Source: Crossiella sp. CA-258035 (GTDB taxonomy: Bacteria > Actinomycetota > Actinomycetes > Mycobacteriales > Pseudonocardiaceae). From it: a stretch of 64,000 nt of DNA. Made by a program: the position numbers and the translations under genes. The stretch lies in NCBI RefSeq assembly GCF_030064675.1, contig NZ_CP116413.1, positions 7,655,501 to 7,719,500 on the forward strand, in the 5' to 3' direction. A model generated the notes under the pieces. That model saw only the letters and a list, made by a program, of their open reading frames with translations, had not been told where the DNA came from and did no database searches. Numbering within the stretch: the stretch's first letter is position 1; the number at the start of each line of letters is the position of its first letter. Positions 47,731 to 56,540 of this stretch are shown here, in pieces.

Positions 47731-48477
47731 GTGACCGCCGAATCGCTGCCGCTCACCGGTGAGCGCACTGTCCCAGGCATCGCCGAGGAGAACTACTGGT
47801 TCCGTCGGCACGAGGCGGCCTACGCGGCGCTGCTGCCGCACTGCGCGGGCGCGACCGTGCTGGAGGCCGGTTGCGGGGAGGGCTACGGCGCGGACCTGAT
47901 CGCCTCGGTGGCCGCGCGGGTGGTCGGGCTGGACTACGACGAGCTGACCGTGGCGCACGTGGCCAGGGCCTACCCGAGGGTGGCGGTGCTGCGCGGGAAC
48001 CTGGCCGCGCTGCCGCTGGCCGACGGCGCGGTGGACGTGGTGGCCAACCTCCAGGTGATCGAGCACCTGTGGGACCAGCCGGGGTTCCTGGCCGAGTGCC
48101 TGCGGGTGCTGCGGCCGGGCGGGCGGCTGCTGCTGACCACGCCGAACCGGATCACCTTCTCCCCCGGCCGGGACACCCCGCTGAACCCGTTCCACACCCG
48201 TGAGCTCGCCGGATCGGAGCTGGACGAGCTGCTGCGCGCGGCCGGGTTCCGGGTGGAGCTGCTGGCCGGGCTGCACCACGGGCCGCGGCTGCGCGAGCTG
48301 GACGCCGCGCACGGCGGGTCGATCATCGACGCGCAGGTGGCGGTGGTGCTCTCCGGGCAGCCCTGGCCGGAACCGCTGCTCACCGACGTGGCCGGGGTGT
48401 CCGTCGCGGACTTCGCCATCCACACCGGGGACATCGACGCCAGCCTGGACCTGGTGGCCGTGGCGGTGCGGCCGTGA
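47731..48477 (+). CDS. SAM-dependent methyltransferase (Rv3030-like, MGLP cluster)
   Basis: A 248-residue class I methyltransferase: motif I VLEAGCGEGYGADL at about 44-57, VGLDYDELTVAHV for the ribose-binding acidic residue, and LRVLRPGGRLLLTTPN (motif post-III). In M. tuberculosis the homologue Rv3030 starts the methylglucose lipopolysaccharide (MGLP) gene set and precedes the GH57 and GT genes exactly as here. It likely O-methylates a glucosyl unit; the position is not known from sequence. GTG start; its stop overlaps the GH57 gene by 4 nt (GTGA). Confidence 0.87.
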   Translation: MTAESLPLTGERTVPGIAEENYWFRRHEAAYAALLPHCAGATVLEAGCGEGYGADLIASVAARVVGLDYDELTVAHVARAYPRVAVLRGNLAALPLADGAVDVVANLQVIEHLWDQPGFLAECLRVLRPGGRLLLTTPNRITFSPGRDTPLNPFHTRELAGSELDELLRAAGFRVELLAGLHHGPRLRELDAAHGGSIIDAQVAVVLSGQPWPEPLLTDVAGVSVADFAIHTGDIDASLDLVAVAVRP

Positions 48478-50003
48478 GCCGGGCGCCGATCGGCACCTTC
48501 AGCCTGGTGCTGCACAGCCACCTGCCCTGGCTGAGCCACCACGGCGTGTGGCCGGTCGGCGAGGAATGGCTCTACCAGGCCTGGGCGCACTCCTACCAGC
48601 CGCTGCTGCGCATGCTGGAGAACTTCGCCGCCGAGGGCCGCCGGGACGTGCTGACCCTGGGCGTGACCCCGGTGCTGGCCGCGCAGCTGGACGACCCGTA
48701 CGCGCTGCGCGCCTACCACCACTGGCTCGGCTCCTGGCTCAACCGCGCGCACTACGCCGGAACCCGTTGGCAGCACGGCGATCCGCTGCTGCGCGAGCTG
48801 GCCGCGGCCGAGCACCGGCAGGCCAGCGCCACCCTGGCGGAGTTCGAGTCGCGCTGGCGGCACGGCTTCTCCCCGGTGCTGCGACCGTTGGCGGACAACG
48901 GAACCATCGAGCTGCTGGGCGGCCCGGCCACGCACCCGTTCCAGCCGCTGCTGGACCCCCGGCTGCGCGAGTTCGCGCTGCGACTGGGTCTGGCGGACAC
49001 CGCGTCGCGGATCGGCCGTGCGCCGGAAGGGATCTGGGCCCCGGAATGCGGTTACGCGCCGGGCATGGAGACCGGGTACGCGGCGGCCGGGGTGCGCCGG
49101 TTCCTGGTCGACGGTCCGGCCCTGCACGGCGACACCGCGACCGCGCGGCCGGTCGGCTCCTCGGACGTGATCTGCTTCGGCCGCGATCTTGAGGTGACCT
49201 ACCGGGTCTGGTCGCCCAAGGCCGGCTACCCGGGCGATCCGGCCTACCGGGACTTCCACACCTACGACCACCCGTCCGGGCTGAAACCCTCGCGGGTCAC
49301 CGGGAAACAGGTGCCGCCGGAGCAGAAACGGCCGTACGAGCCGGAGTTGGCCGCCGCCGCGGTGGCCAGGCACGCCGCGGACTTCGTGGACACCGTGGTG
49401 CGCCGGCTGACCGAGCTGGCCGCGCGGGACGGGAAGCCGGGCCTGGTGGTGGCCGCCTACGACACCGAGCTGTTCGGGCACTGGTGGCACGAGGGCCCGG
49501 CCTGGCTGGAGGCGGTGCTGCGCGCGCTGCCCGAGGCCGGGGTGCGGGTGAGCACGCTGCGCGGCGCGCTGGCCGCCGGTCACCTGGGCGCGCCGGTGGA
49601 GCTGCCCGCCTCCTCCTGGGGCTCCGGCAAGGACTGGCGGGTGTGGGACGGCGAGCAGGTCGCCGACCTGGTCACCGACGGCGCGGACCTGCAACGCCGA
49701 GTACTGTCCACAGTGGACGGACATCTGATCGGGACCACCCGTGACCCCGCCTTCGACCAGCTGCTGCGGGAGACCCTGCTGAGCCTGTCCAGCGACTGGG
49801 CGTTCATGGTGACCAAGGACTCCGCGGCCGACTACGCGCGGCGGCGGGCCAAGATCCACGGCGGGCACGCGCACGAGCTGGCCCGGCTGCTCGCCGAGGG
49901 CGACCGGGGCCGGGCGCTGCGGCTGGCCGCCGAGCTGCGCGGACCGGACGGCCTGTTCGGCCACCTGGACGCGCGTGCGCTGCGAGTCCGCGCCGATGGG
50001 TAG
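48474..50003 (+). CDS. GH57 alpha-1,4-glucan branching enzyme-like (Rv3031-like)
   Basis: A 509-residue glycoside hydrolase family 57 protein. HSHLPWLSHHGVW opens the barrel; the nucleophile is the Glu in GIWAPECGYAPGME, and the acid Asp lies in AAYDTELFGHWWHEG. The family includes glycogen branching enzymes and 4-alpha-glucanotransferases; Rv3031 is taken to branch the MGLP backbone. Translationally coupled to the methyltransferase before it; the glycosyltransferase starts 34 nt later. Contains one GTCCACAGTGGAC palindrome (49706). Confidence 0.9.
   Translation: MSRAPIGTFSLVLHSHLPWLSHHGVWPVGEEWLYQAWAHSYQPLLRMLENFAAEGRRDVLTLGVTPVLAAQLDDPYALRAYHHWLGSWLNRAHYAGTRWQHGDPLLRELAAAEHRQASATLAEFESRWRHGFSPVLRPLADNGTIELLGGPATHPFQPLLDPRLREFALRLGLADTASRIGRAPEGIWAPECGYAPGMETGYAAAGVRRFLVDGPALHGDTATARPVGSSDVICFGRDLEVTYRVWSPKAGYPGDPAYRDFHTYDHPSGLKPSRVTGKQVPPEQKRPYEPELAAAAVARHAADFVDTVVRRLTELAARDGKPGLVVAAYDTELFGHWWHEGPAWLEAVLRALPEAGVRVSTLRGALAAGHLGAPVELPASSWGSGKDWRVWDGEQVADLVTDGADLQRRVLSTVDGHLIGTTRDPAFDQLLRETLLSLSSDWAFMVTKDSAADYARRRAKIHGGHAHELARLLAEGDRGRALRLAAELRGPDGLFGHLDARALRVRADG
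49706..49718. repeat. palindrome GTCCACWGTGGAC, copy 4 (in GH57 gene)
   Basis: Perfect copy; reads TCC ACA GTG GAC (Ser-Thr-Val-Asp) with the rare Thr codon ACA. Confidence 0.9.
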
Positions 50004-50036
50004 GTTGTCGGCACACACGGGGAGGAACGGGTCCGC

Positions 50037-51293
50037 ATGCGCGTGCTGATGTTGTCCTGGGAGTACCCGCCGGTCGTGATCGGCGGCCTGGGCCGTCATG
50101 TGCACGCGCTGGCGAAAAACCTTGCCGCCCAAGGGCATGAGGTGGTCGTGCTGTGCCGCCACCCGGCGGGCACGGACGCGGTGACCCACCCCGGCGAGGA
50201 CGTGCTCGGCGAGGGGGTCCGGGTGCTGCGGGTGGCCGAGGACCCGGCGCACCTGACCTTCGAGCAGGACCTGGTGGCCTGGACGCTGGCCATGGGGCAC
50301 GCCATGATCCGCACCGGGCTGGCGCTGCTGCGGGACTGGCGGCCTCAGGTGGTGCACGCGCACGACTGGCTGGTCGCGCACGCCGCGATCGCGCTGGCCG
50401 AGGCCGCGGACGCGCCGCTGGTCGCCACCATCCACGCCACCGAGGCCGGGCGGCACAGCGGCTGGCTGTCGCACACGCTGAACCAGCAGGTGCACTCGGT
50501 GGAGTGGTGGCTGGCCAACTCCGCCGACGGCCTGATCACCTGCTCGGCCGCGATGCGGGACGAAGCCGCCCACCTGTTCGAGGTGGAGTCCGAGATGGTC
50601 ACCGTGCTGCACAACGGGATCGAGCCGCGCCGCTGGCGGGTGGACCAGGCCGAGGTGGCCGCCGCCCGGGCCAGGCACGCCCCCGACGGCGCGCCGCTGC
50701 TGCTGTTCTTCGGCAGGCTGGAGTGGGAGAAGGGCGTGCAGGACCTGCTGGCCGCGCTGCCCCGGATCCGCCGCGCGCACCCCGGCGCCCGCCTGGTGGT
50801 GGCCGGCAAGGGCATCCACGAGCCGCACCTGGTCGAGGCCGCCCGCAAGCTGCGCATCCGCCGCGCGGTGGACTTCGTCGGCCACCTCGCCGACCGCGAC
50901 CTCTCCGCCCTGCTGCCCGCCGCCGACGCGGTCATCCTGCCCAGCCGCTACGAACCCTTCGGCATCGTCGCCCTGGAAGCCGCCGCCGCGGGCGCGCCCC
51001 TGGTCGCCTCCACCGCGGGCGGCCTCGGCGAGGTGGTCCAGCACGGCCGCACCGGCCTGTCCTTCACCCCCGGCGACCTGGACGGCCTGACCAGCGCGGT
51101 GCGCGCGGTGCTGGCCGACCCGGCCGCGGCCAAGCGCAGGGCCAGGGCGGCCAAGGCCAGGCTGTCCACCGACTTCAACTGGGACCTGATCGCCGCCGAC
51201 ACCACCGCGGTCTACGCCGCCACCACCCGAGGGCCCCGGCCGGTGCTGGGCCGCCCGAAGATCCCGTCCGGGAACGTCTTCGGCCGGGAGTAG
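50037..51293 (+). CDS. alpha-1,4-glucosyltransferase, GT4 (Rv3032-like)
   Basis: A 418-residue GT-B glycosyltransferase. N-terminal MLSWEYPPVVIGGLGRHVHA is the glycogen-synthase-like glucan-binding motif, FFGRLEWEKGVQDLLAALPR opens the C-terminal domain, and RYEPFGIVALEAAAAGAPLV is the EX7E motif for the nucleotide sugar. Rv3032 elongates the alpha-1,4-glucan of MGLP (and contributes to glycogen); the same donor, a nucleotide-glucose, is expected. Third gene in the Rv3030-3032-type operon. Confidence 0.92.
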   Translation: MRVLMLSWEYPPVVIGGLGRHVHALAKNLAAQGHEVVVLCRHPAGTDAVTHPGEDVLGEGVRVLRVAEDPAHLTFEQDLVAWTLAMGHAMIRTGLALLRDWRPQVVHAHDWLVAHAAIALAEAADAPLVATIHATEAGRHSGWLSHTLNQQVHSVEWWLANSADGLITCSAAMRDEAAHLFEVESEMVTVLHNGIEPRRWRVDQAEVAAARARHAPDGAPLLLFFGRLEWEKGVQDLLAALPRIRRAHPGARLVVAGKGIHEPHLVEAARKLRIRRAVDFVGHLADRDLSALLPAADAVILPSRYEPFGIVALEAAAAGAPLVASTAGGLGEVVQHGRTGLSFTPGDLDGLTSAVRAVLADPAAAKRRARAAKARLSTDFNWDLIAADTTAVYAATTRGPRPVLGRPKIPSGNVFGRE

Positions 51294-51296
51294 CGA

Positions 51297-51743
51297 CTAC
51301 TCGCAGACCTTCCCGTCGTGGTCGGCGTCGCGGTACCAGTGGTACTCCGGGTCGACGCCCAGGTAGTACGGGCCGAGGCCGTGCGACTTGGCCTCCTTGC
51401 AGGTCCGGTAGCGGGGGTCGGTCTTGGCCGCGGGCGGCGGCGGTGGCGGTTTGGGCGTGGTCTTCGGCGGGGCCGGCGGCTTGGCCGAGGTGCGCGGAGC
51501 CGGTGGCGGCGGGGGCGGTTGGCTCGGCTGCGGCGGGGCCGGTGGCGGCGTTGGGGTCGCGGTTGTTGTCGTTGCCGCGGTGGTGGTCGTGGTGCTCGTG
51601 GCCGTGGTGACGGAGGTCTGCGGCAACGGCGGTGGTTGCACCGAGGGGGACGCGCCACAACCGGCCAGCAACGCGCCACCGGCGCACAGTCCGGCCAGCA
51701 GCCTGAATCGGGGAACGGACACGGTCCACCTCACACCGCTCAT
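51297..51743 (-). CDS. lipoprotein with excalibur calcium-binding domain
   Basis: A 148-residue secreted lipoprotein: LLAGLCAGGALLAGCGAS has the lipobox LLAGC. A long Thr/Pro linker (about 45-107) resembles a wall-spanning, O-glycosylated region. The last 37 residues are an excalibur domain, ending in YRDADHDGKVCE with the DxDxDG calcium loop and two Cys (TCKEA, KVCE). Such domains are found on surface proteins of actinomycetes. ATG at 51743. Convergent with the glycosyltransferase gene, 3 nt apart. Confidence 0.9.
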   Translation of the reverse strand: MSGVRWTVSVPRFRLLAGLCAGGALLAGCGASPSVQPPPLPQTSVTTATSTTTTTAATTTTATPTPPPAPPQPSQPPPPPPAPRTSAKPPAPPKTTPKPPPPPPAAKTDPRYRTCKEAKSHGLGPYYLGVDPEYHWYRDADHDGKVCE

Positions 51744-51843
51744 CCCCGACGACGACAGGAACAGGCACCCTAAGCCGCCCTCTGGCGGGTGATACTGGGC
51801 CGACCGGGTGATGCCGGATCACGGTCCGGGTAGCTTCGACCTC

Positions 51844-52437
51844 ATGCTGTTGTGGATCAACGGAACCTTCGGCGCGGGCAAGACCCAGGTGTCGCACGAG
51901 ATCCAGCGCCGGCTGCCGGGGAGTCACCTCGCCGACCCCGAGCACTTCGGCGCCGGGATGCACCGGATGCTGCCCAAGGAGCAGCGGTCGGACTTCCAGG
52001 ACATCCCGCTGTGGCGCACCGGCACCAGGGAGATGCTGGACCAGATCGCGAAGTCGGTGCCGGGCGTGGTGATCGTGCCGATGACGCTGGTGAACCCCGG
52101 CTACTACCAGGAGATCATTGGCGGGCTGCGCGAACTGGGCCACCAGGTCAGCCACTACACGCTGACCGTGCCGGACCGGGAGCTGCTGCTGCGGCGGCTG
52201 CGCAGCCGGGGCGAGACCCGCAACGGCTGGGCGGCGTTGCAGTACGACCGCTGCGCCACCGCGCTGGCCGATCCGCTCTTCGCCGAGCACGTGGCCACCG
52301 AGAACCTGACCGTGCCCCAGGTCGCCGAGGAGGTGGCCGCGCGGGCCGGACTGCGGCTGCTGCCCAACCGGGACAATCCGGTCACCGCGCAGCTGCGGCG
52401 GTGGCGGGTGCAGCTCCGGCACGTCCGGTTCGACTGA
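51844..52437 (+). CDS. TmrB-like P-loop protein (tunicamycin resistance type)
   Basis: A 197-residue ATP-binding protein. Walker A is WINGTFGAGKT at the N-terminus. From memory, the sequence follows Bacillus subtilis TmrB closely along its length: HFGAGMHRMLPKEQRSDFQD, IPLWRTGTREML, VVIVPMTLVNPGYYQEIIGG, LLRRLRSRGETRNGWAALQY and LRRWRVQLRHVRFD. TmrB confers tunicamycin resistance, apparently by binding the drug. The organism may make or meet tunicamycin-like nucleosides. ATG at 51844; the amine oxidase starts 8 nt after its stop. Confidence 0.85.
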   Translation: MLLWINGTFGAGKTQVSHEIQRRLPGSHLADPEHFGAGMHRMLPKEQRSDFQDIPLWRTGTREMLDQIAKSVPGVVIVPMTLVNPGYYQEIIGGLRELGHQVSHYTLTVPDRELLLRRLRSRGETRNGWAALQYDRCATALADPLFAEHVATENLTVPQVAEEVAARAGLRLLPNRDNPVTAQLRRWRVQLRHVRFD

Positions 52438-52445
52438 GGAGTTCG

Positions 52446-53696
52446 ATGTTCGACGCGGATGTGCTCGTGGTCGGGGCCGGCGCGGCCGGGCTGGGCGCGG
52501 CGCGGGCGCTGGCCGACGCGGGCAGGCGGGTGCTGGTGGTGGAGGCCAGGGACCGGATCGGCGGGCGGCTGTGGACCGACCGCGCGGCGATGCCGGTGCC
52601 GGTGGAGCTGGGCGCGGAGCTGGTGCACGGCAGCCGGGTCTCCACCTGGCCGCTGCTGCGCCGGGTCCGGACCAGGGCGCTGGGCGCCTACATCCGGCGC
52701 ACCGCGGACGCGCGGTGGATCTCGGAGAGCTCGCGGCGGGTCTGGCACATGCCGCACGGACGGCCAGCGCACGACGGCCCGGTGCCCGAGCCGCTGCCGG
52801 GTGAGGACGCGGAGAGCTACCTGACCAGGGCCGGTCTGCCCAGGGGCAACCTGCCGCTGGCCGTGCTGGCCATGGAGGCCGATCTCGGCTCGCTGCGGGA
52901 GCAACCGGCGGAGGAGGGCGTGCTGCTGGCCGAGGCGCTGCTCAACGGACGGCTGCCGGACCTGACCTGGCGGGAGGGCGGCGACTTCCGGGTGCTCGGC
53001 GGCTACGACCAGGTGCTCGCCCCACTGGCCGCCGGGCTGGACGTGCGCACCGGGGTGGTGGTGCGGCGGGTCGAGCACGGACCGGACGGGGTGGCGCTGC
53101 ACACCGCGGACGGCACGGTGCTGCGCGGACGGCGGTGCGTGCTCACCCTGCCGCTCGGCGTGCTGCGGGCGGGCTCGGTCGAGTTCACCCCACCGCTGCC
53201 CGAGGACCGCCGGCGTGCCCTGGAAAGCCTTTACCCCTTGCCGGTGGCCAAGATCCTGCTGGAGTTCCCGCGCTCGGTGCTGCCCAGGCGCGGCCGCGCC
53301 TTCGCCGACTTCTCCGACGGCCCGTGCGCGGTCTGGGACGCCTCCGCCGGGATCCGCGGCTACCGCGGCCAGGTCGTGGTGACCTGGGCGGTCGGCGAGG
53401 CCGCGCGCGAGCTGTGGGCGCTGCCGGCGGCCCGGCGCACACACCGGGCGCTGCTCGCGGTGCGCCGGATCAGCGGCCGGCCGGACATCCGGCACACCAG
53501 GGCGGCGTGGCACGACTGGGCCGCGGACCCGTTCGCCCTCGGCGCCTACGTGCTGCGACCGGAGCCCTCGGCGGCGCGGCTGGTGACCGCGCCGCTGGGC
53601 GAGACGGTGGCCTGGGGCGGTGTGATCGAGTCCACTGTGGACGGTGCGCTGGACTCGGGGCGGGCGGCCGCGGGGTGGGTGCTCGAACGGGGCTAG
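52446..53696 (+). CDS. flavin monoamine oxidase-like protein
   Basis: A 416-residue FAD oxidoreductase. VLVVGAGAAGLGAARALADA and VVEARDRIGGRLWT form the ADP-binding Rossmann region; GAELVHGSRVSTWPLLRR is the second FAD contact, and ETVAWGGVIESTVDGALDSG is the C-terminal FAD motif. Substrate could be an amine or a carotenoid-like compound; not determined. ATG at 52446 with GAGGAG upstream. Convergent with the acyltransferase gene: the stops overlap. Contains one GTCCACTGTGGAC palindrome (53630). Confidence 0.86.
   Translation: MFDADVLVVGAGAAGLGAARALADAGRRVLVVEARDRIGGRLWTDRAAMPVPVELGAELVHGSRVSTWPLLRRVRTRALGAYIRRTADARWISESSRRVWHMPHGRPAHDGPVPEPLPGEDAESYLTRAGLPRGNLPLAVLAMEADLGSLREQPAEEGVLLAEALLNGRLPDLTWREGGDFRVLGGYDQVLAPLAAGLDVRTGVVVRRVEHGPDGVALHTADGTVLRGRRCVLTLPLGVLRAGSVEFTPPLPEDRRRALESLYPLPVAKILLEFPRSVLPRRGRAFADFSDGPCAVWDASAGIRGYRGQVVVTWAVGEAARELWALPAARRTHRALLAVRRISGRPDIRHTRAAWHDWAADPFALGAYVLRPEPSAARLVTAPLGETVAWGGVIESTVDGALDSGRAAAGWVLERG
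53630..53642. repeat. palindrome GTCCACWGTGGAC, copy 5 (in amine oxidase gene)
   Basis: Perfect copy; reads TCC ACT GTG GAC (Ser-Thr-Val-Asp) with the rare Thr codon ACT. Confidence 0.9.
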
Positions 53697-54445
53697 TCGC
53701 CCAGGTTCTGCTGCATGGCCTCCTTGGCCTTGCGGGCCATGTCCGCCACCGCGGCGCGCCGGGCCGCGTCCGCCTCGTAGTCCGCGCGCCGGTCCCGCAC
53801 CACCCGGGCAGGCGCGCCGACCGCGATCGAGTACTCCGGCACATCGCCCTTGACCACCGCGTGCGCGCCCAGCACACAGCCCCGGCCGACCCTGGTGCCG
53901 CGCAGCACGGTCACCTTGGTCGCCAGCCAGCAGTCCGGGCCGAGGCGGACCGGGGTCTTCACGATGCCCTGGTCCTTGATCGGCTGGTGGATGTCCGCGG
54001 TGACGTGGTCGAAGTCGCAGATGTAGACCCAGTCCGCGACCAGCGTGGAGTCGCCGATCTCGATGTCGAGGTAGCAGTTGACCACGTTGTCCTTGCCGAA
54101 GACCGCCTTGTCGCCGATGCGCAGCGAACCCTCGTGGCAGCGGATGGCGTTGCCGTCCCCGATGTGCACCCAGCGCCCGATCTCCAGCCTCCCGTACCCC
54201 GGCCGGCAGTGCAGGTCGACCTTGCGGCCGAGGAAGACCATGCCGCGCAGGACCACGTGCGGGTTGAGCAGCCGGAAGCGGAACAGCCGCCAGTAACGGA
54301 CCAGGTACCAGGGCGTCCAGGCGCGGTTGCGGACCACCCAGCGCAGGGAGTCCATGGTCAGGAACTTGGCCTGCCGGGGGTCCCGCCGTGACTTCCGCCA
54401 CGAACCCAGACGCGACGCGAGCGGCGCGCCCCACATGCTCGTCAT
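53693..54445 (-). CDS. left-handed beta-helix acyltransferase (Rv3034c-like)
   Basis: A 250-residue hexapeptide-repeat transferase of the maltose/galactoside O-acetyltransferase type. Isoleucine-patch repeats run from RLEIGRWVHIGDGNAIRCHE through KAVFGKDNVVNCYLDIEIGD to VGRGCVLGAHAVVKGDVPEY, ending in the usual SIAVGAPARVV. The homologue Rv3034c belongs to the MGLP locus and is a candidate for adding acetyl or other acyl groups to the glucan. ATG at 54445. Its upstream region is the left arm of a large palindrome shared with the divergent ribokinase-like gene. Confidence 0.86.
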   Translation of the reverse strand: MTSMWGAPLASRLGSWRKSRRDPRQAKFLTMDSLRWVVRNRAWTPWYLVRYWRLFRFRLLNPHVVLRGMVFLGRKVDLHCRPGYGRLEIGRWVHIGDGNAIRCHEGSLRIGDKAVFGKDNVVNCYLDIEIGDSTLVADWVYICDFDHVTADIHQPIKDQGIVKTPVRLGPDCWLATKVTVLRGTRVGRGCVLGAHAVVKGDVPEYSIAVGAPARVVRDRRADYEADAARRAAVADMARKAKEAMQQNLGD

Positions 54446-54471
54446 GAATTGGGAACCCTAACGGGCGGGTG

Positions 54472-54635
54472 CTGGGTGTGTCTGCCCGGTCGTGCCCGCG
54501 ATAGCCGCGCCGAGCCGGTCGCTGGCGGCACGGCCGGAACGCCCGAATACTCCCGGTATGAGGCCGTTCCGGCCGCACCGCCAGCGACCGGCTCGATCAC
54601 GACTCTCGCAGACACGACCGGACAGACACACCCAG
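54472..54635. repeat. 164-bp imperfect inverted repeat in a divergent promoter region
   Basis: The left arm begins CTGGGTGTGTCTGCCCGGTC and ends GGCCGGAACG near 54541; the right arm begins CGTTCCGGCCGCACCGCCAG near 54565 and ends with GACAGACACACCCAG at 54635. The arms are about 70 nt each, match at most positions and differ by one indel; the 23-nt centre has a further small palindrome (ATAC/GTAT). The element fills nearly all of the gap between two divergent genes, so both are preceded by almost the same sequence. It could be a MITE-like insertion or a duplicated, inverted promoter. Confidence 0.88.
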
Positions 54636-54649
54636 GGCAGGATAGAGCC

Positions 54650-55489
54650 GTGCCTGTATCCATCACCGTCGTCGGCAGCGTCAATCTCGACCTCATCGCG
54701 CGACTGCCCGCCCTGCCCCAGCCCGGCGAGACCCTCACCGCCACCCACTACGCCCAGGCCCCCGGCGGCAAGGGGGCGAACCAGGCGCTGGCCGCGCGCC
54801 GCCTCGGCGCGGAGGTGCGGCTGGTCGCCGCGGTCGGCACCGACGCGCTGGCCGCCGAGGCGCTGGCGCTGCTGCGCGCGGACGGGGTCGACCTGTCCGA
54901 ACTGACCGAGGTCCCGGGGCCGACCGGGCTGGCGCTGATCGAGGTGGACGAGTCCGCGGAGACCACCATCGTGGTGGTGCCCGGCGCGAACGCCCGCCTG
55001 GCGGTCAAGCCCGCGCAACTGGCGGGCTCGGACGGGGTGCTCACCGTGCTGGAGGTGCCGGAGGCGGCCGTGGTGGCCGCGGCCGAGCACGCCACCGGCT
55101 TCTTCGCGCTCAACGCCGCGCCGGCCCGGCCGGTGCCGGATGCGGTGCTGCGCCGGGCCGACCTGGTCGTGGTCAACCGCGGCGAGTTCGAGGCGATCGA
55201 GAACATCGACCTGGCCCGCACGGTCGCGATCACCCACGGCGCGGCAGGCGCGGAGCTGCGCCGGGACGGCGTCAAGGTCGCCGAGGCCGAGCCGCCCACC
55301 GTCACCGCGGTCGACGGCACCGCGGCCGGGGACGCCTTCACCGCCGCGCTCATGCTCGGCCTGCTGGAGGGCCGGTCGGACACCGAGGCGCTGCGCCGGG
55401 CCTGCGCGGTCGGCGCGCTCACCGCCACCCGGCACGGCGCCCAGCCCGCACTGCCCACCCGCGACGAGGTCGAGGAGGTGCTCGCATGA
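54650..55489 (+). CDS. ribokinase-like PfkB-family sugar kinase
   Basis: A 279-residue carbohydrate kinase. It starts ITVVGSVNLDLIARLPALPQ, has the PfkB signature 1 region PGGKGANQALAARRLGAEVR and signature 2 AVDGTAAGDAFTAALMLG with the catalytic Asp. Likely phosphorylates ribose or 2-deoxyribose; its coupling (ATGA) to a nucleoside hydrolase supports ribose released from nucleosides as the substrate. GTG start at 54650, 15 nt after the large palindrome. Confidence 0.92.
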   Translation: MPVSITVVGSVNLDLIARLPALPQPGETLTATHYAQAPGGKGANQALAARRLGAEVRLVAAVGTDALAAEALALLRADGVDLSELTEVPGPTGLALIEVDESAETTIVVVPGANARLAVKPAQLAGSDGVLTVLEVPEAAVVAAAEHATGFFALNAAPARPVPDAVLRRADLVVVNRGEFEAIENIDLARTVAITHGAAGAELRRDGVKVAEAEPPTVTAVDGTAAGDAFTAALMLGLLEGRSDTEALRRACAVGALTATRHGAQPALPTRDEVEEVLA

Positions 55490-56445
55490 GCCCCACACCA
55501 CTGATCCTGGACACCGACCCCGGCATCGACGACGCGGTGGCCTTCCTGTTCGCGGTGAACAGCCCCGAGCTGGACCTGCGCGCGGTGACCACCGTCTTCG
55601 GCAACGTCGGACCCGAGCTGACCAGCGCGAACGCCCTGCGACTGCTGACCATGCTGGGCCGCACCGACGTGCCGGTGGGCATCGGCGCGGACCGGCCGCT
55701 GGTGTACCCGGCGGCCTTCCGCGCGGAGGGCTGGCACGGCACGGACGGCCTCGGTGGCCAGTCCGCGCTGCTGCCCGAGGCCGCCGCCGCGCCGGACCCG
55801 CGCGGCGCGGTGCAGCTGATGGCCGACACCCTGCGCGCCGCCGAGTCGCCGGTGGCCATCGTGGCCATCGGCCCGCTGACCAACGTGGCGCTGCTGCTGG
55901 CCAGCTACCCGGAGCTGAAGCCGAAGATCGGCCGACTGTCGATCATGGGTGGCGGGCTGGCCAGCGGGAACACCACTCCGGCCGCGGAGTTCAACGTCTG
56001 GAGCGACCCGGAGGCCGCGCGCCGGGTGCTGGTCGAGGAGGACGTGCCGACCAGCCTGGTCCCGCTGGACCTGTCGCTGCGCTGCGCCGTGGACGGTCCC
56101 TGGCTGGCCCAGCTCGCCGCGGCGGGCGGCCCGGCGGCCACGCTGGCCAAGGTGGTGGACCACTACCGCAGGCAGTACCTGGCCTTCTACGGCGTGGACG
56201 AGGTCGCCCTGCACGACGTGCTCGCCGTGCTGGAGGTGGCCAGGCCGGGCATGCTGCGGCGGACCGCGCTGCCGGTGGAGGTGGACTGCGGCACCGGGCC
56301 CGGCCGCGGCGCGACCTTCGGCAACCGGATGCCGGATGCCACCGGCCGCCGGATCGACGTGCTGCTGGAGGCCGACGTGGCCGAGGTCAGCCGGTTCGTG
56401 CTGGAGCGGCTCACTACACCGGCGGCGTCCGAACTGTCCCGATGA
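55486..56445 (+). CDS. inosine-uridine-preferring nucleoside hydrolase
   Basis: A 319-residue N-ribohydrolase splitting nucleosides to base and ribose. The calcium/ribose-binding DTDPGIDDAVAF is at 9-20, GPLTNVALLL is in the middle, and EFNVWSDPEAA and the VALHDVLAVL loop complete the site. It overlaps the ribokinase-like gene by 4 nt, forming a nucleoside salvage pair: hydrolase frees ribose, kinase traps it as ribose 5-phosphate. Confidence 0.95.
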   Translation: MSPTPLILDTDPGIDDAVAFLFAVNSPELDLRAVTTVFGNVGPELTSANALRLLTMLGRTDVPVGIGADRPLVYPAAFRAEGWHGTDGLGGQSALLPEAAAAPDPRGAVQLMADTLRAAESPVAIVAIGPLTNVALLLASYPELKPKIGRLSIMGGGLASGNTTPAAEFNVWSDPEAARRVLVEEDVPTSLVPLDLSLRCAVDGPWLAQLAAAGGPAATLAKVVDHYRRQYLAFYGVDEVALHDVLAVLEVARPGMLRRTALPVEVDCGTGPGRGATFGNRMPDATGRRIDVLLEADVAEVSRFVLERLTTPAASELSR

Positions 56446-56540
56446 GCTCGGTGCCTGTTCGGCCAGTTCGCCTGGGCGCTACAGGCACACTCTCCCCGCG
56501 AACCGGTCGCCGCCGTGGTTTCCCGGCCAGCATCATCGGG

